DNA of 64,000 nucleotides from an uncultured Bacilli bacterium (GCA_934097015.1 CAKONF010000001.1:62001-126000); one strand, 5' to 3'; counted from the stretch's first letter, positions 1 to 7,905 are shown. A program made the numbers and translations. Notes: a model not told the origin generated them from the sequence alone.

Positions 1-1
1 T

Positions 2-295
2 ATTATAAGAGATAAAAATATTAATAATGTTTTACTTATTTTAGATTATAAATTGGAACTAGATAGTAAAAAGGATATTAGTAAATATTTTAAAGATGAT
101 AAGGAATTTTTTGATAAGTTTATAACTGTTAGCTACAAATATAATGATAAAAATAAAAATTATAAAGATGTTAAAGCTGTTGGGAATGTCGATGGTAAAA
201 TAATGTTATCTGTTCCATATGAAGTTATGAATGCAAGTGATATAAGAGTAAATATTGAATTTAGAGATGTTAAACTCGTTTATGAATTAAAATAA
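2..295 (+). CDS. C-terminal part of an unknown protein (5' end outside window)
   Basis: The reading frame is open from base 2 with no stop, so the true start lies upstream of the window. An internal TTG at 53 lacks a convincing ribosome binding site. The visible 97 residues are Lys/Asp/Asn-rich and soluble, with alternating hydrophobic residues near the end (KIMLSVPYEV, IRVNIEFRDVKLVYEL) that suggest a beta-rich C-terminal domain. No family is recognised. A terminator hairpin overlaps its stop codon, so it ends its transcription unit. Confidence 0.6.
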   Translation: MIRDKNINNVLLILDYKLELDSKKDISKYFKDDKEFFDKFITVSYKYNDKNKNYKDVKAVGNVDGKIMLSVPYEVMNASDIRVNIEFRDVKLVYELK

Positions 296-331
296 AAAGT
301 TCAAATTGTGTATTTTGAACTTTTTTTTTTT
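294..331 (+). terminator. Rho-independent terminator
   Basis: An 11-bp stem (AAAAGTTCAAA pairing with TTTGAACTTTT) is followed by a T run. It lies just after the partial gene's stop. Confidence 0.8.
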
Positions 332-370
332 GCATAATAAATTTAAAAATACATTTATTAAATAAAAATA

Positions 371-388
371 AAAACCCTTAATGGGGAA
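371..388 (-). terminator. Short hairpin downstream of tRNA-Cys
   Basis: On the minus strand a CCC/GGG stem of only 3-4 bp is followed by TTTTTATTTTT, about 10 bases after the tRNA 3' end. It is weak but well placed to end the tRNA transcript. Confidence 0.4.
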
Positions 389-397
389 TAATTCAAT

Positions 398-471
398 TGG
401 AGGACCCAGTCGGATTTGAACCAACGATCAGGGAGTTGCAGTCCCATGCCTTACCACTTGGCTATGGATCC
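398..471 (-). tRNA. tRNA-Cys (GCA)
   Basis: On the minus strand a 7-bp acceptor stem (GGATCCA with TGGGTCC) closes a full cloverleaf. The anticodon stem GGGA/TCCC holds a loop with GCA, the T loop is GGTTCAAATCC-like, and the discriminator base is U, as is usual for tRNA-Cys. The 3' CCA is encoded (398-400). It stands alone rather than in a tRNA cluster. Confidence 0.95.
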
Positions 472-665
472 ATTAGAAATAAAAATTCATTTCATGTATT
501 AAATTTTACAATATAATTGTCTTAAAGTCAATTAAATATAATGTATTTCAATAATATTCTATTAAATTAAAACACTTTTATTCAAAATTATTGTTTTTGA
601 CTACTAATTTTTTGTTTTTTTGTGTTGTACATATCGTCCGTCACGGAAATAAATAATTATTTTTA

Positions 666-1097
666 TTATTTTCTACCGCATAACCAATCTAGCGATATTT
701 TATATGATTTACATATTTGATATGCAAATGCGGTTAATATTAATGTTTTACCACTCTCATAAGCACTTAGTGTAGAATGTGTTGTATTTAATATTTTTGC
801 TAATTCAACTTGTGTGATATTATTGTTGTGTCTAAATTTTTTTAGATTATTTCCTATTAATTTTTTATCAAGATTTTTAATTTTATTTGTTTTTTCATTT
901 TGCACAGAAAGATTAGTAAGATAATCTAAACTAACGTTGTAATAGTTTGCGATGGCGTTTAAGTGTTTTAATGGTATTATTTTAGTTCCATTTTCCCAAG
1001 CACTATATGTTGGCTGTTTAACATTAATTAATTCTGCTATTTCTAGTTGATTTAAATTTTTATCTTTTCTAATATCTTCTAGCAATTCAAATTTCAT
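666..1097 (-). CDS. XRE-family regulator with two tandem HTH domains
   Basis: Predicted cytoplasmic DNA-binding protein of 143 residues with two Cro/CI-type helix-turn-helix domains, about residues 5-60 and 82-140. Each shows the Q-x-x-[LV]-A-x-x-[LI] and [ST]-x-[ST]-x-x-E-x-G pattern (NQLEIAELINVKQPTYSAWENG; TQVELAKILNTTHSTLSAYESG). Start 1097 is chosen because GGTG lies 7 bases upstream; a longer frame to 1133 has no binding site. A paralogue with the same architecture lies at 6661-7095. It is divergent from the gene at 1196, and an ACAAAT-N6-ATTTGT inverted repeat lies between them and recurs upstream of 1638, so it probably represses both promoters and perhaps its own. The target assignment is inference. 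Confidence 0.85.
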   Translation of the reverse strand: MKFELLEDIRKDKNLNQLEIAELINVKQPTYSAWENGTKIIPLKHLNAIANYYNVSLDYLTNLSVQNEKTNKIKNLDKKLIGNNLKKFRHNNNITQVELAKILNTTHSTLSAYESGKTLILTAFAYQICKSYKISLDWLCGRK

Positions 1098-1148
1098 TTT
1101 TTTCACCAATTTTATTATTCTATAAAAAATCATTTCATTTAAAATATA

Positions 1149-1177
1149 TAGACAAATACGACAATTTGTATTATCCT
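1149..1177 (+). promoter_or_regulatory. Promoter with ACAAAT-N6-ATTTGT operator (copy 1)
   Basis: TAGACA (1149-1154), a 17-base spacer and TATCCT (1172-1177) form a plausible promoter for the gene at 1196. A perfect 6-6-6 inverted repeat ACAAAT-ACGACA-ATTTGT (1152-1169) overlaps the -35 box and fills the spacer, the usual place for a repressor site. The same arrangement recurs at 1486-1514. Confidence 0.65.
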
Positions 1178-1195
1178 ATAATTGGAGGTGATATA

Positions 1196-1459
1196 GTGAA
1201 AGAAGCAAGTGGAGAATTAAGTATGACAACAATTACTGTTGTTGCTATCGCCGCTATTGCTGGTTTGTTTTCAGTATTTTTATTACCAGGATTGAAAGGT
1301 ACTATTACAAAAAAAACTCATTGTTCTCAAGCTTTTGATTGTGATAGTTCTGGTAATAATTGTACTTATTGTAAAAATGAAGAATGTACTGAAACTGGTA
1401 CTGTCAATTGTGGTACAAGTAATACTAAAACAAAAAATAGTGGAACAACACCAGGTTAA
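1196..1459 (+). CDS. Small membrane-anchored, cysteine-rich protein
   Basis: An 87-residue protein with a GTG start 5 bases after GGAGGTG; a longer upstream frame from 1166 has no binding site. Residues 1-10 include Gly-Glu and are followed by one hydrophobic helix (about 11-31, TTITVVAIAAIAGLFSVFLLPG). The exported or luminal tail carries six cysteines in CxxC-like spacing and ends in a Thr/Gly/Asn-rich segment. The N-terminus faintly recalls class III or Flp-type prepilins, but there is no canonical GFTLIE motif and no pilus genes are nearby. It is the first gene after the putative repressor-controlled promoter. Function unknown. Confidence 0.6.
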   Translation: MKEASGELSMTTITVVAIAAIAGLFSVFLLPGLKGTITKKTHCSQAFDCDSSGNNCTYCKNEECTETGTVNCGTSNTKTKNSGTTPG

Positions 1460-1485
1460 AATGATTATTTTTTTAAATAAAAATA

Positions 1486-1514
1486 TAGACAAATACGACA
1501 ATTTGTGATAATAT
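1486..1514 (+). promoter_or_regulatory. Promoter with ACAAAT-N6-ATTTGT operator (copy 2)
   Basis: TAGACA (1486-1491), a 17-base spacer and TAATAT (1509-1514). The spacer holds the same ACAAAT-ACGACA-ATTTGT inverted repeat (1489-1506) as the promoter at 1149. The core from TAGACA through ATTTGT is identical between the two sites. A leader of about 115 bases separates it from the gene at 1638. Confidence 0.65.
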
Positions 1515-1637
1515 GATTATGATAGAAATTTTGGTATATGTATCATATTCTTTCTTATTATATCTATATATATGATTTATATACCTTTTTCTATTAACAT
1601 TAAAAAAGTATAAATAATTTTTAAAGGAAGTGATAGT

Positions 1638-2138
1638 GTGAATAACAAAAAAATTACATTACCAATACAGATAATTATTATTAGTTTTTGTATTGGGTTA
1701 ATTATTTCAGGAATTGGATTAGTAAAACAGTTTAATGCTAAAAAAGTTAATGAAGATAGAAGATTGGCTGCTCTAAAAGCGTCTGAAGAAGCAATTAATT
1801 CTGCTAATAAAAGACTTGAAGAAATAAAAAAAGAATATGATGAGTTAAAAAATCAATATAATTTGAAGTCTGAGGAATGTGATGCTATTAAAATAAATGA
1901 TGAAAATTGGATGGCTAAAAAAAGTAAATGTTCTAGAGAACAAACAGAACTTCAAAATAAAATTTTCGATTTAGAAACAGAAAATGCTAGTATTAAAAGT
2001 AAAGATTATACAGGTTATTATCAAAAAGTTGAACCTATGACTTATCAAATGTTCTATATAATTGGTGCTTCTGTTTTTGGACTAGGATTAATCGGGGCTT
2101 TTATAATATATTTGGTTAAAGGTAAGAAAACTTATTAA
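1638..2138 (+). CDS. Coiled-coil protein between two membrane helices
   Basis: A 166-residue protein with a GTG start 7 bases after AAGGAAGTG. Two transmembrane helices (about 8-28 and 138-160) flank a long charged coiled coil (about 40-120, rich in Glu, Lys and Leu heptads). Its neighbour at 2158 has the same plan, so the two may be diverged paralogues or partners. They probably form one transcription unit from the operator-bearing promoter at 1486. The arrangement would present a rod-like domain on one face of the membrane. No named family is recognised. Confidence 0.6.
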   Translation: MNNKKITLPIQIIIISFCIGLIISGIGLVKQFNAKKVNEDRRLAALKASEEAINSANKRLEEIKKEYDELKNQYNLKSEECDAIKINDENWMAKKSKCSREQTELQNKIFDLETENASIKSKDYTGYYQKVEPMTYQMFYIIGASVFGLGLIGAFIIYLVKGKKTY

Positions 2139-2157
2139 GTAGAATTGAGAGAAGAAT

Positions 2158-2886
2158 ATGGAATATTTAAATGAAGAAAAATATAATAAAACTCAAAAGA
2201 AGGTTAAAATTTTATCTTTGTTGATTTTGATTGTTGGTTTGGTTATTGGAATAGGTCTCATTATAACTGGAGTTGTTCTTTCAAACAAATCAAATCCAAT
2301 TAAAGTTAATTTAAAAGGATCTCAAAGTACTGATTCTGTTAATTCTAGAAGTGTAGAAGAAATAGAAGCTGATATAAATTCGATTAAACCTAAAATTAAT
2401 TCTATGGAAAGTGAAATAAATATTTTAAGAGCAAAATTAGCACAAATACAAATGACTGATAGTAATAGTGAAGATTATTATTCTAAGCAAAAAGAGGTTG
2501 AAGAAAAAGAGAAAGAATTGTTAGATTTAAAATCTGAGTTAAGTAGATACCAGAGTGAGTTAAAAAGTGTTAATGGTAGTGATTTTAATAATGGATTAGG
2601 TACTGTGGATGACATATTTAATACTGCTTCATCTAGAATAAATAATGTTAGGTATTATGGTATTTGTATGTTTGGGGTTTTTATTTCAGTAGCCTCTATA
2701 TTTGGTTCAGTATCTTTATATTTGTTTGCAAAACGTAGAGAGATTATTGCATTTAAAACACAACAAGTTATGCCAATCGCTAAAGAAGGGATAGATGAAA
2801 TGTCACCTACATTTGGAAGTGCTGCAGGTGAAGTTGCCAGGGGTATTACTAAAGGAATTAAAGATGGATTAAATAATAAAAAATAA
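2158..2886 (+). CDS. Second coiled-coil/two-TM membrane protein
   Basis: A 242-residue protein beginning 19 bases after the 1638 gene. A transmembrane helix (about 15-40) is followed by a Ser/Asn-rich linker, a coiled coil (about 65-135, with EVEEKEKELLDLKSELSRY), a second helix (about 163-190) and a cytosolic tail ending in Lys/Asn. The tail has alternating Gly and Ala (SAAGEVARGITKGIKDG), which could be amphipathic. It shares its layout and presumed promoter with the gene before it and is followed by a terminator. Function unknown; a stress- or phage-induced envelope role is only a guess from the XRE context. Confidence 0.6.
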   Translation: MEYLNEEKYNKTQKKVKILSLLILIVGLVIGIGLIITGVVLSNKSNPIKVNLKGSQSTDSVNSRSVEEIEADINSIKPKINSMESEINILRAKLAQIQMTDSNSEDYYSKQKEVEEKEKELLDLKSELSRYQSELKSVNGSDFNNGLGTVDDIFNTASSRINNVRYYGICMFGVFISVASIFGSVSLYLFAKRREIIAFKTQQVMPIAKEGIDEMSPTFGSAAGEVARGITKGIKDGLNNKK

Positions 2887-2922
2887 TGTTGAAAACTAGA
2901 TGTTTATTAACATTATTTTTTT
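2879..2922 (+). terminator. Rho-independent terminator
   Basis: A 12-bp AT-rich stem (AAAAATAATGTT with AACATTATTTTT) leads into T-rich sequence after the 2158 gene. It closes the 1.2-2.9 kb unit. Confidence 0.6.
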
Positions 2923-3028
2923 ATTTTAAAAGACTACAATAATGTAGCCTATAAAAGTTTGAGGAGGTTAGTGTATTAGTTTAGGGAAAAATTATTTAAA
3001 TCAAGTTATTATATATGTGTAATTAAGT

Positions 3029-3400
3029 TTATTTATTTTTATCATCAATATCTTTATTGATGTCATTAAATTTATCTTTTAAAATTTTAGGTATTTTTAT
3101 ACCCATACTAGTCCAATTTTCTAATATAGATATACCTTCGTTTGCGATAAACATATATATTACAATATTTCTGATATTACCTGTACTATTTAATAATTTA
3201 TCTAATAATGCTGCAAGTATTACTATAAATATATATCCTACTTTTTTTATTATACCTTTTGCTCCAATTTTACTACTTAATTTTTTTGTGTATATGGCCC
3301 TTAAAATGCCTGTAATATAATCTATTATTATAAACACTAATAATGTTTTAAATAGTATATCGCATCCGCCAATTATAAAATCTATAGAAAAGTTACTCAT
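3029..3400 (-). CDS. Phage holin / toxin-secretion holin family protein
   Basis: A 123-residue integral membrane protein with three or four hydrophobic helices, matching the TcdE/Cph1 type of holin: N-terminal helix, IDYITGILRA motif after the second helix, Lys-rich turn (KKLSSKIGAKGIIKK), a helical core and a charged tail. Start 3400 fits AAAGGA nine bases upstream better than the in-frame ATG at 3409, which abuts it. No endolysin or other phage gene is adjacent, so it is an orphan: a domesticated phage remnant or a protein-release channel. It is convergent with the coiled-coil unit at 1.6-2.9 kb. Confidence 0.75.
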   Translation of the reverse strand: MSNFSIDFIIGGCDILFKTLLVFIIIDYITGILRAIYTKKLSSKIGAKGIIKKVGYIFIVILAALLDKLLNSTGNIRNIVIYMFIANEGISILENWTSMGIKIPKILKDKFNDINKDIDDKNK

Positions 3401-3469
3401 AAAAATCATTCCTTTTCTAATATATAATATGTATAATATAAAATTGATTATATGCTTTTGACTTGGTTA

Positions 3470-3487
3470 AAATAACATATGTTATTT
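3470..3487. promoter_or_regulatory. 18-bp perfect palindrome upstream of 3551
   Basis: AAATAACAT joined directly to its reverse complement, 64 bases before the start codon of the 3551 gene and about 70 bases from the divergent holin start. A TTGACT (3458-3463) lies just upstream. It is placed like an operator for one or both divergent genes; the binding protein is unknown. Confidence 0.4.
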
Positions 3488-3550
3488 ATCTTATATAGTT
3501 GAATATATTAAAAAAATATAATATATTATTGTTATATAAAAGAGGTTGTT

Positions 3551-5089
3551 ATGAGTAGTAATAGTAGTATTAAAGAAAGAGCGAAGAGAAAAATTAAATA
3601 TAATTATTGGCATAGTGTAATTATTAGTTTTCTTTTTGTAATTGTAGTTAGTGGTGGATATAAATATAATAGTTTTATATCTGATAGTTTTAGTAGTATT
3701 GGTAATGATATTTTAAGTAAGAATAATGTATTTATTTATAATAATATAATGAAGTCTGCTAAAAAAGTTATTAGTATTACTAAAAATTATAAACCTACTA
3801 GAGGAGTATTATCTGTTTTCTTTAATAAAATGAATGGTAGTAGTTCTTTGGTATTAGGTTTTGTTGATGCCATATTAGAATTTATTACTATTAAATCTAT
3901 ACCTAAATTTTTTATAAAAATATTTGGATTTTTGTTATTTATTTTAATTTATATATTTATACAGAATATTATATTGGTTGGTAAAAATAGATATTATTTG
4001 GAACATAGTAGATATAAAAAAGTTAATGTTGATAGAATAATGTTTGTTTATAAAGTTAAAAAGACTATTAATGTTGCTTATATAATGTTATGTAAAACAA
4101 TTTATTTGTTTTTGTGGTTTTTAACTATTTTTGGTGGAGTTATTAAGTATTATTCATATTTTATGATAGATTATATTGTAAGTGAAAATCCTACTATAAG
4201 TAGAAAAGATGCTTTTATATTGAGTAATGAAATGATGAATGGTAATAAATTTAATTTGTTTAAAATACAATTTAGTTTTATTGGATATATTATTTTAGGA
4301 GCTTTAACATTTAATATTAGTAATATATTTTATTTTGATGTTTATAGAGAAAGTATCTATTCAGAATTTTATTTTAATATTAGAAATGAATTTTTAAAAA
4401 AAAATAAAAAGAAATATAGAAAATATTTTAAAGATGAAATGTTAGATGGTAATAAGTATAATGATGGTTATTATCCTAATGATAAGTATTTTATACCTGA
4501 AAAGAAAATGTTTAATTTTTTAAAGTTAGATTATAAGACTGATTATGATGTTTGGACTATAATAATGTTTTTCTTCACGTGTGCTATGATTGGTTGGTGT
4601 TGGGAAGTACTTTTAAATTTATTTGTTCAAGGAAAATTTGTTAATAAAGGTACGATGTATGGACCTTGGCTTCCAATATATGGTTATGGTGCAACTTGTG
4701 TTATAGTTTTATTTAAAAAGTATAGAAATAAACCTTGGAAAGTATTTTTGTATTCAACTATCTTATGTGGTTTGATAGAATACTTTACTGCTGTTTATTT
4801 AGAAACGTTTTTACATAATAGATATTGGGATTATGATGGATTCTTTTTAAATATACAAGGTAGAATTTGTTTAGAAGGATTATTAGTATTTGGACTTGGA
4901 TGTATGGTATTTACATATTTTCTAGCGCCTTTATTAAATAATATATATAGTAAAATTAATTTGAAATCTAAGAAAATAATTGTTATTATATTGGTAGTGT
5001 TATATTTAATAGATTTATGTTTTACTAAAATAAGACCTAATAGTGGAGAAGGTATAACGTTTTATATAATGTTAAAGGAGTGGTTATGA
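3551..5089 (+). CDS. Membrane protein: DUF975-like N-terminus fused to a CmpB-type domain
   Basis: A 512-residue polytopic membrane protein with a good binding site (AGAGG). Residues 1-300 hold about six hydrophobic segments and resemble DUF975 proteins. Residues 335-505 carry the pattern of the putative ABC-transporter permease family CmpB (PF06541): CAMIGWCWEV, then GTMYGPWLPIYGYG, then NRYWDYDG. The next gene encodes a second copy of that domain, and the stop overlaps its start (ATGA), so the two are translationally coupled. Substrate unknown. The domain fusion is inferred from motifs; I cannot exclude that the N-terminal half is a different family. Confidence 0.6.
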   Translation: MSSNSSIKERAKRKIKYNYWHSVIISFLFVIVVSGGYKYNSFISDSFSSIGNDILSKNNVFIYNNIMKSAKKVISITKNYKPTRGVLSVFFNKMNGSSSLVLGFVDAILEFITIKSIPKFFIKIFGFLLFILIYIFIQNIILVGKNRYYLEHSRYKKVNVDRIMFVYKVKKTINVAYIMLCKTIYLFLWFLTIFGGVIKYYSYFMIDYIVSENPTISRKDAFILSNEMMNGNKFNLFKIQFSFIGYIILGALTFNISNIFYFDVYRESIYSEFYFNIRNEFLKKNKKKYRKYFKDEMLDGNKYNDGYYPNDKYFIPEKKMFNFLKLDYKTDYDVWTIIMFFFTCAMIGWCWEVLLNLFVQGKFVNKGTMYGPWLPIYGYGATCVIVLFKKYRNKPWKVFLYSTILCGLIEYFTAVYLETFLHNRYWDYDGFFLNIQGRICLEGLLVFGLGCMVFTYFLAPLLNNIYSKINLKSKKIIVIILVVLYLIDLCFTKIRPNSGEGITFYIMLKEWL

Positions 5090-5811
5090 TGTCTTGGTTT
5101 TTATATTTTGTATTTATATTTTTTATAGGAAGTACATTTGGATATGTATTAGAATTGTTTTTTAGAAGAATAGTTCATAAAAAATGGGTTAATCCAGGTT
5201 TTTTAGTTGGACCTTATTTGCCTATATATGGTTTTGGACTTTGTACTTTAACCGTTATATATTTAATATTTTCTAAGTTGGTTGTTAATCCTTTTTTGAT
5301 AATTATATTAATGGGGTTGTCTATGACTTTGATTGAATTAATTGGTGGATTAATGTTTATTGAAGCTGGTGGAGTTAAATTATGGGATTATAGTGATATG
5401 CCTGGTAATTTTAAAGGAATTATATGTCCTCAATTTACACTTATATGGACTTTGTTAGGAGCTGTATATTATTACTTTGTTGCTGATAAGATTATGACTG
5501 CTTTAGATTGGTTTAAAGTTAATCAATCATTCTCATTTATTTTAGGAATATTCTTTGGAATAATAGTATTAGATTATATTTATTCTACTAAAGTATTGGT
5601 TAAGATAAGACGTTTTGCTAAGGATAATGATTTAGTTGTAAAATATGAAGAATTAAAAAAACATATTAAAGATATACAAGATAAAAATAGAGAAAAGTAT
5701 TCGTTCTTGTTTCCTTTTAAACAAAGTAAAGCTTTAGGTGAATATTTAAATTTGTATAAGAAGAAAAAAGTTAATAATAAAAAAGGATTTTTGTTATTTG
5801 GTAAAAAGTAG
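5086..5811 (+). CDS. CmpB-type putative permease (PF06541-like)
   Basis: A 241-residue membrane protein with about five hydrophobic helices and the same signatures as the C-terminal half of its neighbour: GSTFGYVLELFFRR, NPGFLVGPYLPIYGFG, LWDYSDMPGNFKGIICPQFTLIWTLLG. A basic C-terminal tail follows. The start ATG at 5086 overlaps the upstream stop, with AAAGGAG five bases before it; 5089 is an alternative. It probably works with the 3551 product. No ATP-binding subunit is adjacent, so the transporter label is weak. Confidence 0.7.
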   Translation: MMSWFLYFVFIFFIGSTFGYVLELFFRRIVHKKWVNPGFLVGPYLPIYGFGLCTLTVIYLIFSKLVVNPFLIIILMGLSMTLIELIGGLMFIEAGGVKLWDYSDMPGNFKGIICPQFTLIWTLLGAVYYYFVADKIMTALDWFKVNQSFSFILGIFFGIIVLDYIYSTKVLVKIRRFAKDNDLVVKYEELKKHIKDIQDKNREKYSFLFPFKQSKALGEYLNLYKKKKVNNKKGFLLFGKK

Positions 5812-5831
5812 TACATTGTGTGCTTTTTTTT
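5803..5831 (+). terminator. Probable terminator
   Basis: A short stem (AGTAC with GTGCT, using one G-U pair) is followed by nine T residues after the 5086 gene. Confidence 0.5.
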
Positions 5832-5894
5832 TGAATTATACTTTATTTTTATAATATATTGTAGTATAATCGATAATTCTGAAAGGGGATATTT

Positions 5895-6602
5895 ATGAGT
5901 TATACGACTTTTTTAATTAGAATTAGTGTTTGTTTTATATTAAGTTTATTAGTTGGATTAGAAAGACAATATAGACATAGATTGGTAGGTTTGAGAACTA
6001 ATGTGTTAGTTTGTTTGGGGGCATTTATGTTTGTTACTGTGTCTTTTGGTATTGGAGTAAATGATCATGCTAGAATTGCAGCTCAAGTTGTAAGTGGTAT
6101 AGGTTTTTTAGGTGCTGGAGTTATTTTAAGAGATGGTTCAAAGATAAAAGGACTTAATACTGCTGCTACTTTGTGGTGTGTTGCTGCTATAGGTGTTTTG
6201 TGTTCTGCTGGAATGCTTTTTGAGGCTAGTGTTGGAACTTTATTTGTGTTGATATCCAATGTTGTTTTAAGAATTGTATCTATTAAAATTATGGATGTTA
6301 TTAAGAAAAATAATTTAGAATTATGTAGTATAAGAATTGAATGTAAAAAAGATGCAGAAATGGATATTAGAAATATTTTATATAATTCTTTAGAGAATAA
6401 TAGATTAACTTTAGAAAGTTTAGAAAAGAATGAAATAACTAAAGATGAAGTTAAATTACGTGCTAATATTATTACTAATGAACCTAATAGAGTAGAAAGT
6501 GTTGTTAATGTTCTTAGTTCTAATGTAAATATTATAAGTATAAAATGGGCTCACTTTAATTATAAAGATTTAAATAATGAAGATGAAGATGATAGAGATT
6601 AA
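5895..6602 (+). CDS. MgtC/SapB family membrane protein
   Basis: A 235-residue protein with a strong binding site (GAAAGGGG). The N-terminal ~135 residues form four membrane helices with MgtC hallmarks: GLERQYRHRLVGLRTNVLVCLGA, then SGIGFLGAGVILRDGSKIKGLNTAATLW. The C-terminal ~95 residues form a soluble ACT-like domain (LRANIITNEPNRVESVVNVLSS). Family members are linked to growth at low Mg2+ and to modulation of membrane ATPases. It is a single-gene unit with a strong terminator. Confidence 0.9.
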   Translation: MSYTTFLIRISVCFILSLLVGLERQYRHRLVGLRTNVLVCLGAFMFVTVSFGIGVNDHARIAAQVVSGIGFLGAGVILRDGSKIKGLNTAATLWCVAAIGVLCSAGMLFEASVGTLFVLISNVVLRIVSIKIMDVIKKNNLELCSIRIECKKDAEMDIRNILYNSLENNRLTLESLEKNEITKDEVKLRANIITNEPNRVESVVNVLSSNVNIISIKWAHFNYKDLNNEDEDDRD

Positions 6603-6647
6603 AAAATAATTGCAATGTATGTTTATAGTTTTTGCAATTATTTTTTT
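6601..6647. terminator. Bidirectional terminator between mgtC-like gene and XRE gene
   Basis: AAATAATTGCAA pairs with TTGCAATTATTT, with an A run on one side and seven Ts on the other, so it can stop transcription from both convergent genes. Confidence 0.85.
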
Positions 6648-6660
6648 ATAGTGAATAATT

Positions 6661-7095
6661 TTATAATTTTGTTTTACATATTTCATCCATTGATACGTTA
6701 AATTGTTTACAAAATTCAACTAAAAATATAGTTAATATTAAGGTTTTTCCATTTTCGTATGCGCTTATAGTTGAATGAGTAGTATTAAAAATACTTGCTA
6801 TATATTCTTGATTTACATTATTATCTTTTCTTATTTTTTTTAAATTACTTCCTATTAATTTTTTATCTAATTCTTTTATAATTGGATATTTTTTATTTTG
6901 TTTAGATAATCCCATTAAGTAATCCATACTTATATTATATTTATTACAAATAGTATTTAATTTTGTTAGAGGAATATATTGTTCTAATGTTTCCCATCTA
7001 GCGTATGTTGATTTACTTACATTTAATTCGTTTGCCATTGCTCTTTGTGATAGGTTTTTCTTTTCTCTTATTTCAATTAGTTTATTTAAAGACAT
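6661..7095 (-). CDS. Second XRE-family regulator with two tandem HTH domains
   Basis: A 144-residue paralogue of the regulator at 666-1097. HTH domains lie at about 5-60 and 80-140 (SQRAMANELNVSKSTYARWE; NQEYIASIFNTTHSTISAYENGKTLILT). The linker Lys-Lys-Leu-Ile-Gly-[NS]-Asn-Leu-Lys-Lys and the second HTH are nearly identical between the two; the first HTH differs more, so they may read different half-sites. It is divergent from the gene at 7274, and a CAAAATATTTTG palindrome lies between them. By analogy it represses that unit; the target is inferred. Confidence 0.85.
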   Translation of the reverse strand: MSLNKLIEIREKKNLSQRAMANELNVSKSTYARWETLEQYIPLTKLNTICNKYNISMDYLMGLSKQNKKYPIIKELDKKLIGSNLKKIRKDNNVNQEYIASIFNTTHSTISAYENGKTLILTIFLVEFCKQFNVSMDEICKTKL

Positions 7096-7154
7096 GTAAT
7101 CACCAATTAAATTGTCCCATTATTTTTACATTTTTATTCACTTGCCCCTAGCAT

Positions 7155-7177
7155 ACGACAAAATATTTTGCTATAAT
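7155..7177 (+). promoter_or_regulatory. Palindromic operator and -10 upstream of 7274
   Basis: A perfect 12-bp palindrome CAAAATATTTTG (7159-7170) follows TACGA and abuts TATAAT (7172-7177). The TACGACA core is shared with the operators at 1152 and 1489, which supports related recognition by the paralogous tandem-HTH regulators. The -35 box is unclear. Confidence 0.5.
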
Positions 7178-7273
7178 TTAATTGTAATGATAGGAGTGGT
7201 TGTGGAGAGTATTATGTTTTTAGGTTGTTTAGTGTGAATGATTTATTAAATTATAGGAAAGAAGGAAATAAAT

Positions 7274-7852
7274 ATGAATTTAGAAAATATAATAAAAAAG
7301 GAATTAGAGAAAAGAAATAGATTAATTGATTATGATATGAAATCTTTTGAAAAATTTACGAAAGATTATATAACAGTTGAAAAATTAAATGATGGAAATA
7401 AAACTACTCATTTAGATATTGATAAAATTAAAGCTGATGGTAAAGAAGATGAATATAATTTTATTATTTCTTGTTGTAATAATTCTCAAATTAGAAGACA
7501 AATTTTGACTGATTTAATTAGAGAAAATTCCAATTTGGATTATAATTCAATTAATATTAACACTGTAACTGAGATGATTGAAAGGAATAAATATCGTGAT
7601 TCGAGATATAGTGCATTTACTGATGTTGTTTCTATTAATGATCAAAGAGAATTTGCAATGTATTTTGGTAAAGAGATTGATGTATCTAATTTAAAAGATT
7701 TAAGTTCTGAAGAGCAAGTAAAAACATTTACAAATTATCTTTTAAAAACAATATATGATATGGGATTTACTAATGAAGATTTGTATCAAGCTTGTAATAG
7801 TATTGGTATGGAATTTGGTGGAGTAGAAAAAGAGCATTCTAGAAGTTTATAA
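7274..7852 (+). CDS. Unknown cytoplasmic protein opposite an XRE regulator
   Basis: A 192-residue soluble, charged, mostly helical protein with an AAGAAGG binding site. No signal peptide, membrane helix or known motif is seen. The C-terminal ~60 residues (SSEEQVKTFTNYLLKTIYDMGFTNEDLYQACNSIG) read like a small helical module. It is the only gene in its unit, with a repressor-like operator upstream and a strong terminator downstream. The long leader (about 90 bases) could contain an 11-codon GTG frame at 7202, not annotated. Function unknown. Confidence 0.6.
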   Translation: MNLENIIKKELEKRNRLIDYDMKSFEKFTKDYITVEKLNDGNKTTHLDIDKIKADGKEDEYNFIISCCNNSQIRRQILTDLIRENSNLDYNSININTVTEMIERNKYRDSRYSAFTDVVSINDQREFAMYFGKEIDVSNLKDLSSEEQVKTFTNYLLKTIYDMGFTNEDLYQACNSIGMEFGGVEKEHSRSL

Positions 7853-7855
7853 TAT

Positions 7856-7905
7856 AAAAGAATTAAAATTTTATTGTGATATTTGATAAAATTTAATTCT
7901 TTTTC
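7856..7905 (+). terminator. Rho-independent terminator
   Basis: A very long AT-rich stem of about 18 bp (AAAAGAATTAAAATTTTAT with a one-base bulge against its complement) ends in five Ts. Confidence 0.8.

Noticed and set aside
7202..7237. 11-codon leader peptide (GTG) before the 7274 gene
   Set aside because: It has a fair binding site but no conserved feature, stem or codon bias that would support attenuation.
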